NCBI RefSeq assembly: GCF_963663645.1
Contig: NZ_OY760503.1
Location: 1,431,501 to 1,495,500, forward strand
Reading direction: 5' to 3'
Length of the DNA stretch: 64,000 nt
From: an uncultured Trichococcus sp.
Lineage (GTDB): Bacteria; Bacillota; Bacilli; Lactobacillales; Aerococcaceae
Shown here one piece after another: positions 27,503 through 38,999 of this stretch. The position numbers and the translations under genes were made by a program. Below the pieces are notes generated by a model. It was not told where the DNA came from. It saw only the letters and a list, made by a program, of their open reading frames with translations, and did not search any database. How positions within the stretch are numbered: the first letter of the stretch is position 1; every line of letters begins with the position of its first letter.

Positions 27503-28474
27503 ATGGAACAAACTGAAAAAATTTATGACGTCATCGTAATCGGAGCCGGACCAGGCGGAATGACCGCGGCACTGTATGCATCCCGTTCCAATTTGAGCAC
27601 CTTGATGCTGGAACGAGGCGTTCCCGGCGGCGAAATGATCAACACAGCCGAAATTGAAAATTATCCTGGCTTCAAATCGATATTGGGCCCTGAATTGGCT
27701 GAAAGGATGTACGAAAGCTCCATGCAATTCGGAGCCCAACATGCCTACGGAGATGTGAAACGCATTGTTGTGGATGGTGATTACCGCATCGTCGAAGCAG
27801 GCAAAAAATCCTATAAAACGCGTGCCGTCATCATCGCTACAGGTTCCCACCACCGCAAATTGGGCATTCCCGGAGAGGACCAGTACAACGGCCGCGGCGT
27901 TTCCTATTGTGCCGTCTGTGATGGGGCCTTCTTCAAAGGCAAACAATTGGTTGTAGTCGGTGGCGGAGATTCGGCGGTAGAGGAAGGAATCTACTTGACG
28001 CAGTTCGCGGATGTCAATATCGTCCACAGACGTGATGAATTCCGTGCCCAAAAAATCATCCAAGAGCGTGCCTTCAAGAACGAAAAAATCAGCATCACGT
28101 GGGATTCCGTTGTGGAAGAAATCAAAGGCGACGGACAAAAAGTCACGGGCGTCATGATCCGGAACAAGAACACCAATGAGATCAAGGAAAAAGTTGTGGA
28201 TGGGGTCTTCATCTATGTAGGCATCTTGCCGCAATCGGATGCTTTCCTTGATTTGGGGATCACGGATGAAGAAGGCTGGATCATCACGAATGAGCACATG
28301 GAAACGGCCATCCCGGGCATCTTTGCCATCGGGGATGTCCGCCAGAAGCTTCTTCGCCAAATCACGACTGCAGTCGGTGATGGCGGGGAAGCCGGGAACC
28401 GTGCTTTTGCTTACATCGAAGACCTGCATGATCGCTTGGCAGCCGCCGAAGCGGCTGCCGAGACAGTGGACTGA
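27503..28474 (+). CDS. trxB: Thioredoxin reductase
   Basis: NADPH-dependent flavoenzyme that keeps thioredoxin reduced. 323 residues: FAD-binding GAGPGGMTAA (about 14-23), the redox pair C136/C139 in CAVCDG, the NADPH motif GGGDSAVEEG, and the C-terminal FAD motif AIGDVR. AGAAGGAG lies upstream of the ATG. Motifs and length are those of a low-molecular-weight TrxB. Confidence 0.96.
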   Translation: MEQTEKIYDVIVIGAGPGGMTAALYASRSNLSTLMLERGVPGGEMINTAEIENYPGFKSILGPELAERMYESSMQFGAQHAYGDVKRIVVDGDYRIVEAGKKSYKTRAVIIATGSHHRKLGIPGEDQYNGRGVSYCAVCDGAFFKGKQLVVVGGGDSAVEEGIYLTQFADVNIVHRRDEFRAQKIIQERAFKNEKISITWDSVVEEIKGDGQKVTGVMIRNKNTNEIKEKVVDGVFIYVGILPQSDAFLDLGITDEEGWIITNEHMETAIPGIFAIGDVRQKLLRQITTAVGDGGEAGNRAFAYIEDLHDRLAAAEAAAETVD

Positions 28475-28524
28475 GAAAGTTTCACCCAGACAGTCAATTT
28501 GTTGTCAGATCGATACATATCACC

Positions 28525-28562
28525 AAAGTTCATGCTCTGAATCCAGAGCATGAACTTTTTTT
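28525..28562 (+). terminator. Terminator after trxB
   Basis: AAGTTCATGCTCTG pairs perfectly with CAGAGCATGAACTT around an AATC loop, followed by TTTTT. Confidence 0.93.
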
Positions 28563-28600
28563 GTAGACTCCATTTTTTTGCTCAATTGGCATGCAAATAA

Positions 28601-28609
28601 TGTTATAAT
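28601..28609 (+). promoter_or_regulatory. Extended -10 promoter of pgcA
   Basis: TGTTATAAT, about 30 bases before the ribosome site; TTGCTC upstream is too distant for a standard spacer. Confidence 0.6.
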
Positions 28610-28641
28610 ATGGTTAAACTAATACGGGAAGGATGATGAAA

Positions 28642-30369
28642 ATGTCTTATCAAGAAACCATCGAACAATGGAATAATTTTGCCTTATTAGAACCTACATT
28701 AAAAGAAGAATTAAAATCTTTGGAGGGAAATGAAGAAGCACTGAAAGATGCATTTTTTGCTCCGCTGGAATTCGGGACTGCCGGCATGCGCGGCATCCTG
28801 GGAGTCGGCATCAACCGGATGAACATCTACACAGTCCGCCAAGCGACCGAAGGATTGGCTCGTTTGATGGAAGCGAAAGGTGAAGAAGAGAAAAAACGCG
28901 GAGTCGCGATCGCCTACGATTCCAGACACCAATCCCCGGAGTTCGCCATGGAGGCAGCCAAGACATTGGGTGCGCACGGCATTCCGGCTTTCGTTTTTGA
29001 AAGCTTGCGTCCAACACCCGAGTTGTCCTTTGCGGTGAGACATTTTAATGCGCTAACGGGCATCATGATTACAGCCAGCCATAACCCGGCTGATTACAAC
29101 GGCTACAAAGTCTACGGGGATGATGGCGGCCAGATGCCTCCTGCCGATGCGGACGCTTTGACCGATTATGTAAGAGCGATCGAAAATCCGCTGACTATCC
29201 AAGTGGGCGATGAAGCAGAGTTGAAAGCAGCCGGCTTGATCAAAATGCTTGGTGAAGAAGTCGATGCGGCTTACCTTGAACTCGTCAAAACAGTGACTGT
29301 CGATCCCGCCCTTGTCCATGAAATGAGCAAAGAGATGAAATTGGTCTTCACGCCGCTGCATGGGACTGGCCAGATGCTGGGTGAGCGTGCCTTGAAGAAT
29401 GCCGGGTTTGAAGGCATCCATCTGGTGCCGGAACAGGCTGTAGCCGATCCGAACTTCTCCACCGTGAAATCACCGAATCCGGAAGAGGCAGGCGCATTCG
29501 AATACGCCATCAAACTGGGTACGGAACTGGATGCCGATATTCTGGTCGCGACCGATCCGGATGCTGACCGCTTGGGTGCAGCTGTCCGCAAAGCAAAAGG
29601 CGAATACGTTGTCCTGACCGGTAACCAGATCGCTTCATTGATGCTGGATTACTTGCTGCGCGCGAAAAAAGCGGCCGGCACATTGCCGGCCAACGGAACT
29701 GCCCTGAAATCGATCGTATCCAGCGAGTTGCCGACAGCGATCGCCAAATCTTACGGTACGGATATGGTGGATGTTCTGACCGGATTCAAATTCATCGCAG
29801 AAAAAATCAAGCAGTACGAAGAAGACCACAGCAAGGAATTCTTGTTCGGTTTCGAGGAAAGCTACGGCTATCTGGCAAAACCGTTCGTCCGCGATAAAGA
29901 CGCTATCCAGGCCCTTGTCCTGATTGCCGAAGTAGCAGCTTACTATAAGAAAAAAGGCCAAACGCTGTACGACGGCTTGGTAGAAATCTTCGAAACGCAT
30001 GGCTATTATAAAGAACAGACGATTTCCGTCACAATGTCCGGCATCACCGGAGCAGAAAAAATCAAAGCACTGATGGCCAAATTCCGTGCGGAAGCACCGA
30101 CGGACTTCGCGGGTATTGCCGTATCGATCACGGAAGACTTCGGAAACTCTACGAAGACATTCCCTGATGGTTCCACTGAAATCATCGATATGCCGAGCTC
30201 GAATGTACTGAAATACTTCCTGGAAGACGGCAGCTGGATCGCCATCCGTCCAAGCGGGACAGAGCCAAAAATCAAATTTTACATCGGTGCGAAGGCTGAA
30301 AGCCAAAGTGCAGTCGATGAAAAAGTCGCTGCTTTCGAGGCAAGCATCCGCAGCCTGACTGCAGAATAA
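28642..30369 (+). CDS. pgcA: Alpha-phosphoglucomutase
   Basis: Interconverts glucose-6-phosphate and glucose-1-phosphate, feeding GalU and envelope glycolipids. 575 residues with the phosphoserine loop [11 protein letters not shown] (catalytic S146), metal loop DPDADRLG and sugar-binding loop FEESYGYL, plus C-terminal [12 protein letters not shown]. The start was set at ATG 28642, 8-9 bases after GGGAAGGA; ATGs at 28633 and 28636 overlap that site. Confidence 0.95.
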   Translation: MSYQETIEQWNNFALLEPTLKEELKSLEGNEEALKDAFFAPLEFGTAGMRGILGVGINRMNIYTVRQATEGLARLMEAKGEEEKKRGVAIAYDSRHQSPEFAMEAAKTLGAHGIPAFVFESLRPTPELSFAVRHFNALTGIMITASHNPADYNGYKVYGDDGGQMPPADADALTDYVRAIENPLTIQVGDEAELKAAGLIKMLGEEVDAAYLELVKTVTVDPALVHEMSKEMKLVFTPLHGTGQMLGERALKNAGFEGIHLVPEQAVADPNFSTVKSPNPEEAGAFEYAIKLGTELDADILVATDPDADRLGAAVRKAKGEYVVLTGNQIASLMLDYLLRAKKAAGTLPANGTALKSIVSSELPTAIAKSYGTDMVDVLTGFKFIAEKIKQYEEDHSKEFLFGFEESYGYLAKPFVRDKDAIQALVLIAEVAAYYKKKGQTLYDGLVEIFETHGYYKEQTISVTMSGITGAEKIKALMAKFRAEAPTDFAGIAVSITEDFGNSTKTFPDGSTEIIDMPSSNVLKYFLEDGSWIAIRPSGTEPKIKFYIGAKAESQSAVDEKVAAFEASIRSLTAE

Positions 30370-30383
30370 TCCGAAAAAATCAC

Positions 30384-30420
30384 AAAAAAAGGAAGTCCGA
30401 AGATTACGGGCTTCCTTTTT
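30384..30420. terminator. Bidirectional terminator between pgcA and azoR
   Basis: AAAAAGGAAGTCCG pairs with CGGGCTTCCTTTTT; A-run on one side and T-run on the other, between convergent genes. Confidence 0.88.
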
Positions 30421-30435
30421 GCTTTGGATTGTTCA

Positions 30436-31056
30436 TCAGAACGTCTTGGCCAATTGTTTGGCTTTTTCGATCGCATCGGCAACGATTTCATCGGCACGGT
30501 CCGGGTAAGTGTCCATGCCTTCCACGAACAGTTGCGAAATTTCTTCAACTCCCAGGAAGCGGAAAATGCTCTTGATGTACTGGCTGGCAGGGTCGCGGCC
30601 ATCGAAGATTCCGCCGTTCGCTTGGATATGCAGCAATTTCTTATCCGGGGCCAATCCGACTGCTCCGGATTCCGTGTAACGGAACGTCTGTCCGGCTACC
30701 GTGATGGTATCGATCCAAGTCTTCAGACGAGCCGGCACATGCATATTCCACAAAGGATTAGCGATGATGATCTTATCCATCGCCAAAAAATCATCGGTGT
30801 AGTGGTTGAAGAGTGTCACTTTTTCCTGCTGACGGGAAGTCAACTGATCAAAAAGCACGCCTTTCGACAATTCCTTCCAGGCAGTCAAAAGATCCCGATC
30901 GATTTCAGGGATGGCGACTTCATAAAGATTCATGTCCTTGATGCGATCATAAGGATTCGCAGCTTTGTATTCCTCCAGAAAAGCATCCAAAACTTTCATG
31001 GAACGGGAGACGCTGCTGTCGAACGGATGCGCGCGCACAACTAAAACTCTGGCCAT
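30436..31056 (-). CDS. azoR: FMN-dependent NADH-azoreductase / quinone oxidoreductase
   Basis: Flavodoxin-fold reductase of 206 residues that reduces quinones and azo compounds with NADH. The N-terminal FMN-phosphate loop RAHPFDSSVSRSMKV and NPLWNMHVPARLKTWIDTI (about 97-115) are typical of the AzoR family. AGAAGG precedes the start. It is monocistronic, convergent with pgcA. Likely a detoxification enzyme; the natural substrate cannot be told. Confidence 0.88.
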   Translation of the reverse strand: MARVLVVRAHPFDSSVSRSMKVLDAFLEEYKAANPYDRIKDMNLYEVAIPEIDRDLLTAWKELSKGVLFDQLTSRQQEKVTLFNHYTDDFLAMDKIIIANPLWNMHVPARLKTWIDTITVAGQTFRYTESGAVGLAPDKKLLHIQANGGIFDGRDPASQYIKSIFRFLGVEEISQLFVEGMDTYPDRADEIVADAIEKAKQLAKTF

Positions 31057-31264
31057 AGAATAACCTTCTTTCCAATATTTTATAATTACATGATACCATT
31101 TACACCCAAGGATGAGAAAGCATAACCACTGCCTGCACAGGATAGGAACAGCTCCTTCTATTTGGGAATTGAATTTATGCTCAGAAAAAAACCGTCAAAA
31201 ACCATTTTGGCGGGGAATCTCGCTCACAATCATGACACCGAGCCAGACAATCATACCAGCAAAC

Positions 31265-31303
31265 CAAAAAAGGAGCTGCCTCATTTTCGAGACAGCCCCT
31301 TTT
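31265..31303 (-). terminator. Terminator of asnB
   Basis: On the minus strand AAAAGGGGCTGTCTC pairs imperfectly with GAGGCAGCTCCTTTTTT. The 266-bp gap between azoR and asnB holds nothing else convincing. It shares GGAGCTGCCTCATTT with the terminator at 49.56 kb. Confidence 0.8.
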
Positions 31304-31322
31304 GCATTTTGAATCAGCACTC

Positions 31323-33200
31323 TTAAGCGACAAAGGCTTCCGCGGATACCGGCGTTTCATCGATGAAGAAACGTTTGTACCAGACGAGGAAGATGTAGGC
31401 AGTCCAGATCTGGCGGCCGTAATCCAATTTCTTCGTATAGTTGTCATCGAGGATCTGCACGAGCTTGTCGGTGTCGAAAAATTCTGCCGCATAGTCTGAA
31501 GCGAAAGCTTTTCTGACTTCGTTGTAGAATTCTTCTTCACGCAGCCAGTGACGGATAGGAGTAGGGAAGCCCAACTTCGGACGTTTCGCCCATTCTTCCG
31601 GCAGGACATCGGCAGCCGCTCTGCGCAGCACGTATTTCGTATCGATTTCGTTGACGCGGTAATCGGAAGGGATGCGTTTCGCCAATTCCATGACTTCTTT
31701 GTCCAGGAAAGGTACGCGCAACTCCAACGAGTGGGCCATGCTCATCTTGTCGGCTTTCAACAGGATATCCCCAGGCATCCAAAGGTTCAGATCGAGATAC
31801 TGCATCTTCGTCACATCATCCTGGCCTTTGACTTCGTCATAGATCGGTTTGGTGATCGAACGGATATCCGGGCCGTTTTTGTAGGCTGGCTTCAGGATAT
31901 CCACAGCTTCTTCTTCGTCCCAGACGATGGCCTGGCCGATGAAGCGTTCTTCCAATTTTTGGCCGCCTTTGACCAGGAAGGTCGTCAGGGTATTCTTCGG
32001 CAGTTTGTGGGCCAATTTGCCGATGCCTTTTCGCAGGCTGTAAGGGACCTTTTCATAGGTCTCCATTTTCTTGGATGGTTCATACCAAGAATAGCCGCCG
32101 AAAATTTCATCTGCGCCTTCACCCGAAAGTACGACCGTCACATCTTTCTTCGCCAATTCAGCCAAGAAATACAACGGAACGGAAGATGGATTCGATTGCG
32201 GTTCATCCATATGGTATTGGATGGTAGGCAGGGCATGGAAAGCTTCCTCAGGCGAGATGTACTTGCGGACATTCTCGATGCCGAGGATGTCGGAAAGATC
32301 AGCAGCCTGGTTGGTTTCGTTGAACATTTTTTCATACTCGGAGAAGCCGACCGAGAAGGATTTTTCCGGTTTCATCAAGGCTGTGATCAAGCTGGAATCG
32401 ACACCGCCGGAAAGGAAAGCGCCTGTCTTCACGTCACTGATTTTGTGGGCGCGGACGGAATCGGCCATCGTTGCTTTGATTTCTTCCACATAGCTTTCCA
32501 AAGTGCCGTTTTCGGCATGGAATTTCTTGTCCCAATATTCGACCGTATGGATATCGTTGCCTTTCAGCACCATATAATGCGCCGGTTTCAATTTGTGGAC
32601 GCCCTTGAAGAAGGTTTCGCCCATCGAAGAGTATTGCAGCGTCAAGTAAGGGCGCAAAGCATCCTTGTTCACTTCTTTGATGAAAGCAGGGTGAGCCAAA
32701 AATGACTTGATTTCAGAACCGAAAAGCAAGCTGCCGTCGGTTGTGTTTGTCGTATAGTACAACGGTTTGATGCCGAAGCCGTCACGGGCGATGAACATCG
32801 TATCGTTCACTTTGTCCCAGATCGCGAACGCGAACATGCCGCGCAGTTGTTTCACGAAGTCATAACCGTATTCTTTGTAGCCGTAGATCAAAACTTCACT
32901 GTCCGTTTTGGAATGGAAGACGTGTCCTTTTTGCTTCAAATCTTCGCGCAACTCCTGGAAGTTGAAGATTTCGCCGTTGAACACCAATACCAAATTTCCG
33001 TCGGCACTGTACATCGGTTGTTTCCCGTTATCGGAAAGATCGATGATGCTCAAGCGGCGGAAGCCTAACGTTACCTTGTCATCAGAATACATGCCGCCGC
33101 TGTCTGGTCCGCGGTGGACGATCCTGTTCATCATACCTTCAATCACAGTCTGATGGTTCCATGCAGTCGATCCATGGATATATCCAACAAAACCACACAT
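31323..33200 (-). CDS. asnB: Asparagine synthase (glutamine-hydrolysing)
   Basis: Makes asparagine from aspartate using glutamine amide nitrogen and ATP. 625 residues: the glutaminase domain begins at C2 (MCGFVGYIHG), the exposed N-terminal nucleophile, and the synthetase domain has the pyrophosphate loop LSGGVDSS (about 245-252). AAGGAG precedes the ATG. It has its own terminator and is followed by no other gene in the unit. No T-box leader was found upstream on the minus strand. Confidence 0.96.
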   Translation of the reverse strand: MCGFVGYIHGSTAWNHQTVIEGMMNRIVHRGPDSGGMYSDDKVTLGFRRLSIIDLSDNGKQPMYSADGNLVLVFNGEIFNFQELREDLKQKGHVFHSKTDSEVLIYGYKEYGYDFVKQLRGMFAFAIWDKVNDTMFIARDGFGIKPLYYTTNTTDGSLLFGSEIKSFLAHPAFIKEVNKDALRPYLTLQYSSMGETFFKGVHKLKPAHYMVLKGNDIHTVEYWDKKFHAENGTLESYVEEIKATMADSVRAHKISDVKTGAFLSGGVDSSLITALMKPEKSFSVGFSEYEKMFNETNQAADLSDILGIENVRKYISPEEAFHALPTIQYHMDEPQSNPSSVPLYFLAELAKKDVTVVLSGEGADEIFGGYSWYEPSKKMETYEKVPYSLRKGIGKLAHKLPKNTLTTFLVKGGQKLEERFIGQAIVWDEEEAVDILKPAYKNGPDIRSITKPIYDEVKGQDDVTKMQYLDLNLWMPGDILLKADKMSMAHSLELRVPFLDKEVMELAKRIPSDYRVNEIDTKYVLRRAAADVLPEEWAKRPKLGFPTPIRHWLREEEFYNEVRKAFASDYAAEFFDTDKLVQILDDNYTKKLDYGRQIWTAYIFLVWYKRFFIDETPVSAEAFVA

Positions 33201-33335
33201 TTATACCACTCCTTAAGTATCTCTTGCTAGATCAGAATGTCTGTCCGTCTAGAGTCCAATCTATTCTATCACAAATGGAAAACCATTAAAAGAAATTATC
33301 CGATGGCAAAGCTTGACGGAATCCCCCAAAAAAGA

Positions 33336-33376
33336 AAAAAACAAGACAATCCACAGGGGGTGGGAGTGCCTTGTCC
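33336..33376 (-). terminator. Terminator of the opuC operon
   Basis: On the minus strand ACAAGGCACTCCCAC can pair imperfectly with GTGGATTGTCTTGT, followed by a run of seven T's. Confidence 0.62.
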
Positions 33377-33404
33377 TTTCGCCTTTACGGCATATTTTGT
33401 TCAC

Positions 33405-34082
33405 TCAATGTTTACGGTTCGCTTTGCTGGATGGATCCAATCTTTTTTCCAAAAGACCCAGCAACCAATCGGCCAGAACTGCCATTAAGGCAGTCGGAAT
33501 AGCGCCGGCCAGGATGATGGCTGTCCCGTTCGTCGCATTCACACCGCGGGAAATGATATCCCCCAAACCGCCGGCACCGATGAAGGTACCGATGGCGGTG
33601 ATGCCGATCGCAACGACCAAAGCATTACGCAATCCGGCCATAATGACGGAAAGCGACAGTGGCAATTCGACCATATAGGTCAATTGCATCCGCGTCATCC
33701 CCATGCCTTTACCGGTATCCAACAACGCGGCATCGACATTCCGTACACCTGTATAGGTGTTTTTGATGATCGGCAGCAGGGAATACAGGAAGACTGTCGC
33801 AATGACAGTATCCGATCCTAGCCCTAGTCCCAGCATCAAAATGGACAGCAGCGCCAGCGAAGGAATCGTTTGGATGACATTGGCGGCGCCGATGATCCAA
33901 TCCGCCAACTTTTTATGGCGTGCGATCCAAAACCCGAGTGGGATCGCCACAATCGCTGCGAACAGCACACCGTAAATGGAGATCAGAAAATGGCGGGTGA
34001 ATTGTTCGAATACATAGCCGGCGTTTTCTCTATAATAGTAGAGCAATTGCTGAAGTGTGTTCATTTCACTTAAGTTCATCAT
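33405..34082 (-). CDS. opuCD: Osmoprotectant ABC transporter permease (OpuCD-like)
   Basis: Membrane subunit of a glycine betaine/carnitine/choline-type importer; 225 residues, about six spans, with the coupling loop VDAALLDTGKGMGMTRMQL. It resembles OpuCB in the same operon (GIPLG.., MGMT.., GAGGLGDII). The start overlaps the opuCC stop (ATGA) with AAGGAG upstream. Last gene of opuCA-CB-CC-CD on the minus strand. Exact substrate is not determinable from sequence. Confidence 0.9.
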   Translation of the reverse strand: MMNLSEMNTLQQLLYYYRENAGYVFEQFTRHFLISIYGVLFAAIVAIPLGFWIARHKKLADWIIGAANVIQTIPSLALLSILMLGLGLGSDTVIATVFLYSLLPIIKNTYTGVRNVDAALLDTGKGMGMTRMQLTYMVELPLSLSVIMAGLRNALVVAIGITAIGTFIGAGGLGDIISRGVNATNGTAIILAGAIPTALMAVLADWLLGLLEKRLDPSSKANRKH

Positions 34083-35029
34083 TTTCGCTCCTTTAGGGGT
34101 GTGACTTCTTTATCTTCGAAATAGTTGTTCTCTTCCAAGAAATTTTGCGCGACCGTTTGGGCTTCCACCAAATCGTTGTCGACTTCATAGTTCATTGCCT
34201 GCATCATCTCATCCGTCACGGTACCCTCCAATTTCAGGAGGATGGTCTCCAGTTCCGGGTAAGCCTCAAGAATCTCTTTAGTGGCAACCGGACTGGCATC
34301 GTAGGGCGGGAACAGTTGCAGATCGTCTTCGAGAACGACCAGGCCGTAGCTTGCGATCCGGCCGTCAGTGGAGTAGCCCAAAACGATATCCATTTCGTCC
34401 GCCTGCAGGGCATCATAGACGAGGCCGACCTGCATCGGATAGACACGCTGGAAGTCAAAACCGTATGTTTCTTTGAAGGCTTCATAACCGTCGCCTTCCC
34501 GCTCCATCCAGGAGTTGTCCACGCCGGCTCTCATACTTGATGCCAAAGCCGCAAGGTCGCTGACAGTCTCCAAATTGTTTTCTTCGGCGAATTCACGTGT
34601 CACCAAAAAGGCGTAGGTGTTGGCAAAACCGTAGGATGGGAACCAAACCTGATCGAATCTTTCATCGAAGCCCTTTACGACCGTCTCGAAAGCCAATACG
34701 GGATCGGTGATGGGATCCATGCCCAACTCGCCGGTCAGGGATGTCCCTGTATAGCGTGCAGCCGATACATTTGCATCGCCACCCATCATCGCTTGATGAT
34801 TCAGTGTCGATGAGCCGAGATTATTGACCATATCCACGGAAGCATCCGGCAGATAGTGTTCGACCATCCCTCTGACCATATAGCTCAATATTTGCATTTC
34901 GGTCGTTGTCCCACCGGTGATTACGATGCCGTCATTGTTCACGGAGGCTCCAAGACCAGGCAAGGAACAAGCCGCCAATAACATGACCGTCAGCGGAAAC
35001 AGCAACCATTTCTTCATGCGTTTCTTCAT
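34079..35029 (-). CDS. opuCC: Osmoprotectant ABC transporter substrate-binding lipoprotein (OpuCC-like)
   Basis: Surface lipoprotein of 316 residues; signal peptide ending LAAC (C21 lipidated) then a glycine-betaine-type binding domain (VITGGTTTEMQILSYMVRG, VNNLGSSTLNHQAMMGGDAN). In the OpuC family the ligand is a quaternary ammonium compound held in an aromatic cage. It is 2 bases downstream of opuCB and overlaps opuCD. Confidence 0.9.
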   Translation of the reverse strand: MKKRMKKWLLFPLTVMLLAACSLPGLGASVNNDGIVITGGTTTEMQILSYMVRGMVEHYLPDASVDMVNNLGSSTLNHQAMMGGDANVSAARYTGTSLTGELGMDPITDPVLAFETVVKGFDERFDQVWFPSYGFANTYAFLVTREFAEENNLETVSDLAALASSMRAGVDNSWMEREGDGYEAFKETYGFDFQRVYPMQVGLVYDALQADEMDIVLGYSTDGRIASYGLVVLEDDLQLFPPYDASPVATKEILEAYPELETILLKLEGTVTDEMMQAMNYEVDNDLVEAQTVAQNFLEENNYFEDKEVTPLKERK

Positions 35030-35031
35030 GA

Positions 35032-35670
35032 TCAGTTCCCTCCTTTTGTGGATGTTGTCTGTGGAGAAACGAATCGCTCAAGCTTTCCAAGGAGGAAGTC
35101 AGCCAATAAAGCCAATATGGTTACCGGTATAGTTCCCCAAATGATCATTTCCTGATCGTATACATTCAATCCGTTGAATATATAATCCCCTAAACCGCCG
35201 GCTCCGATATACGAAGCAAGCGTGGCCCATGCGATGACATAGACACCGGCCAACCGGATTCCGGACATGATGACTGGAGCAGCCAAAGGCAGTTTCACTT
35301 GCAGGATGATCTGATTTTCGGTCATTCCCATTCCTTTTGCGGAATCAACAATATTGCTGTCCACATTTAAGATGCCGATGAACGTATTCCGCAGAATCGG
35401 CAACAAGGAATAGATGAACAAAGCTACGATTGCGGGAACTTTTCCGATCCCGAAAAGAGGGATCATCAATGCCAGCAAAGCCAAGGAAGGGACAGTCTGG
35501 AGAATCGAAACAAAACTGATGATGAAACCGGAATAGCGCTTGAAGCGCGTCAAGACGATGCCCAGAGGAACTGCAGCCACAACGCCAAGCAGCAGAGCCA
35601 AGGCTGAAATGTAAAAATGCTCACCTGTTTTAAAGAGCAGCTCGGAACCGTTCGTTGTCAAAAAATCCAT
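35032..35670 (-). CDS. opuCB: Osmoprotectant ABC transporter permease (OpuCB-like)
   Basis: Membrane subunit of 212 residues with about five to six spans and the coupling loop VDSNIVDSAKGMGMTENQI; GAGGLGDYIFNGL is conserved with OpuCD. It sits between the ATPase and binding-protein genes, 6 bases from the former. Confidence 0.9.
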   Translation of the reverse strand: MDFLTTNGSELLFKTGEHFYISALALLLGVVAAVPLGIVLTRFKRYSGFIISFVSILQTVPSLALLALMIPLFGIGKVPAIVALFIYSLLPILRNTFIGILNVDSNIVDSAKGMGMTENQIILQVKLPLAAPVIMSGIRLAGVYVIAWATLASYIGAGGLGDYIFNGLNVYDQEMIIWGTIPVTILALLADFLLGKLERFVSPQTTSTKGGN

Positions 35671-35676
35671 TGTCCA

Positions 35677-36858
35677 TCACCCCTTAACCGTTTCAATATC
35701 TGCAGTCGTCTCGATGACCTCTTCAGCCGGCATCTCGGGTTCCATGTCTCCCCAGATTGTATCGTAGACCATGTCCACAATGGAGGTGCGCGTGATCAAA
35801 CCGATCAGATGGTTCTTTTCATCAACGACAGGGATATTCTTGTAACCCAATTTCAGGATACGCTGCAAAGCATCCCGGACGAGCGTGCCTTCGCGGACAA
35901 AGGAAACTTCACTCATGACCTCGCCGACAGTGACCGGCCTGCGCCGGTTGTGGTCGATCGCTTCGACACTCAGCATGCCCAAAAGCACATCATTGGCATC
36001 AGTGACGAATAAGCTGTCGACCCGACGCGTGCGCATCAGTTTGATCGCTTCGGACAGATTTTGATCAGCCGAAACGGATACAGGACCGCGGATCATGATC
36101 TGCTCAACTGTGCGGAAGTTCGTGCGCGCTTGGCTGAGGCGATCTTCTCCGAGAAAGTTTTCGACGAATTCGTTCGCCGGATTCATCAGGATATTGTCAG
36201 GTGTGTCGAATTGGACGACTTTTCCGTCCTGCATGATGACGATCCGGTCTGCAAGTTTCAAAGCTTCATCCATATCATGCGTGACGAAGATAACCGTTTT
36301 GCCTAATTCGCGTTGCAATTCTTTGAGTGTTTCCTGCAGGGAATCGCGGGTGATCGGATCCAAAGCTCCGAAAGGTTCATCCATCAAAATGATGTCCTGA
36401 TCGGCTGCCAAGGCCCGGATGACACCGATACGCTGTTGCTGGCCGCCAGACAGTTCGGATGGGTAGCGTTCCAGAAAATCCAACGGAAGATCGACTTTCT
36501 GGATCAGCTCTTCTGCGATTTTCCTTTGCTTTTCGACAGGCCACTTCAATAATTTTGGAACCATAACGATGTTTTCGAAGATAGTCATGTGGGGCATCAG
36601 ACCGATTTGCTGGATGACGTAGCCGATTTGGCGTCTCAGTTCCACTGCATTCATGTCCTTGATGTTTTTTCCGTCGATCAGAATCTCACCGGAGGAAGGT
36701 TCGATCATGCGGTTGATCATCCGCATGGAGGTTGTTTTGCCGCTGCCGCTCGTCCCGATGAAGACAATAAATTCGCCGTCGTTGAATGTCAGATTAAGGG
36801 AGTCCACAGCGATTTTCCCGCCTGGGAACTTTTTGGTTAAATTTTTGAATTCTATCAT
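35677..36858 (-). CDS. opuCA: Osmoprotectant ABC transporter ATP-binding protein with CBS pair (OpuCA-like)
   Basis: ATPase of 393 residues: Walker A GTSGSGKTT, signature [15 protein letters not shown], Walker B ILMDEPFGALD, then two CBS domains (about 255-375). In OpuA/OpuC-type systems the CBS pair senses ionic strength or c-di-AMP. The start was set at the ATG whose complement ends at 36858, after GAGGTGA; the frame stays open further upstream to 37014, but that part has no ABC homology and no ribosome site. First gene of the operon. Confidence 0.92.
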   Translation of the reverse strand: MIEFKNLTKKFPGGKIAVDSLNLTFNDGEFIVFIGTSGSGKTTSMRMINRMIEPSSGEILIDGKNIKDMNAVELRRQIGYVIQQIGLMPHMTIFENIVMVPKLLKWPVEKQRKIAEELIQKVDLPLDFLERYPSELSGGQQQRIGVIRALAADQDIILMDEPFGALDPITRDSLQETLKELQRELGKTVIFVTHDMDEALKLADRIVIMQDGKVVQFDTPDNILMNPANEFVENFLGEDRLSQARTNFRTVEQIMIRGPVSVSADQNLSEAIKLMRTRRVDSLFVTDANDVLLGMLSVEAIDHNRRRPVTVGEVMSEVSFVREGTLVRDALQRILKLGYKNIPVVDEKNHLIGLITRTSIVDMVYDTIWGDMEPEMPAEEVIETTADIETVKG

Positions 36859-37046
36859 GGGTTTCACCTCATATTTAATTTTTATTTCACAAATCTCTAA
36901 CACTACCTTACCGCGAAAGGAAGCGTTTTTGCAAATGATAAGGCTGAAAATTTGTGAAAACCGCCTGTTTTTGGTAGGGGTTTCATCTTTGGGGTTGCGG
37001 TATATTTTTGACAAATTTTTATATTTTTAAATTCGTTATTTTAAAT

Positions 37047-37075
37047 ATGATAAAGTTGGTAAATATATTGTTCAA
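37047..37075 (-). promoter_or_regulatory. Promoter of the opuC operon
   Basis: On the minus strand TTGAAC (37075-37070), a 17-bp spacer and TATCAT (37052-37047). It leaves a leader of about 180 bases before opuCA, AT-rich with no recognised riboswitch. The 391-bp divergent region between opuCA and glpK contains little else; a weak cre-like TGAGAGCGTTTTTT lies at about 37188-37201 before glpK. Confidence 0.6.
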
Positions 37076-37219
37076 TATAAGTGGTGTAGGACCCCTAAAT
37101 CAGATTTGGAACAAATATAAATAATTGGGATTCATCATAAAAGAATGCTAGGATAATGGCAGAGGCAAATAGGCACATATGCGGATAAATGAGAGCGTTT
37201 TTTAGTTTGTGGCCATTAA

Positions 37220-38890
<1,671 letters not shown>

Positions 38891-38958
38891 TTCAGATACC
38901 CGAACAAAACTTAAGAAACACTAAAGTGTTCAGAAACAGACAAATGATACACCCGGTA

Positions 38959-38967
38959 TGTTATAAT
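38959..38967 (+). promoter_or_regulatory. Extended -10 promoter of rapZ-yvcK-whiA
   Basis: TGTTATAAT, about 25 bases before the ribosome site of rapZ. Confidence 0.6.
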
Positions 38968-38999
38968 GAATGTAAACATTTTTTACTGGAGGAATTAAT

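Noticed and set aside
31548-32705. Long plus-strand open frame of 385 codons opposite asnB
   Set aside because: It lies wholly antisense to a well-supported asnB gene; no ribosome site or family resemblance.
36859-37014. N-terminal extension of OpuCA
   Set aside because: No ABC homology and no ribosome site; GAGGTGA precedes the chosen ATG.
37188-37201. Catabolite-responsive element (cre) before glpK
   Set aside because: TGAGAGCGTTTTTT matches only part of the cre consensus and lacks the 3' CA; too weak to list as a site.
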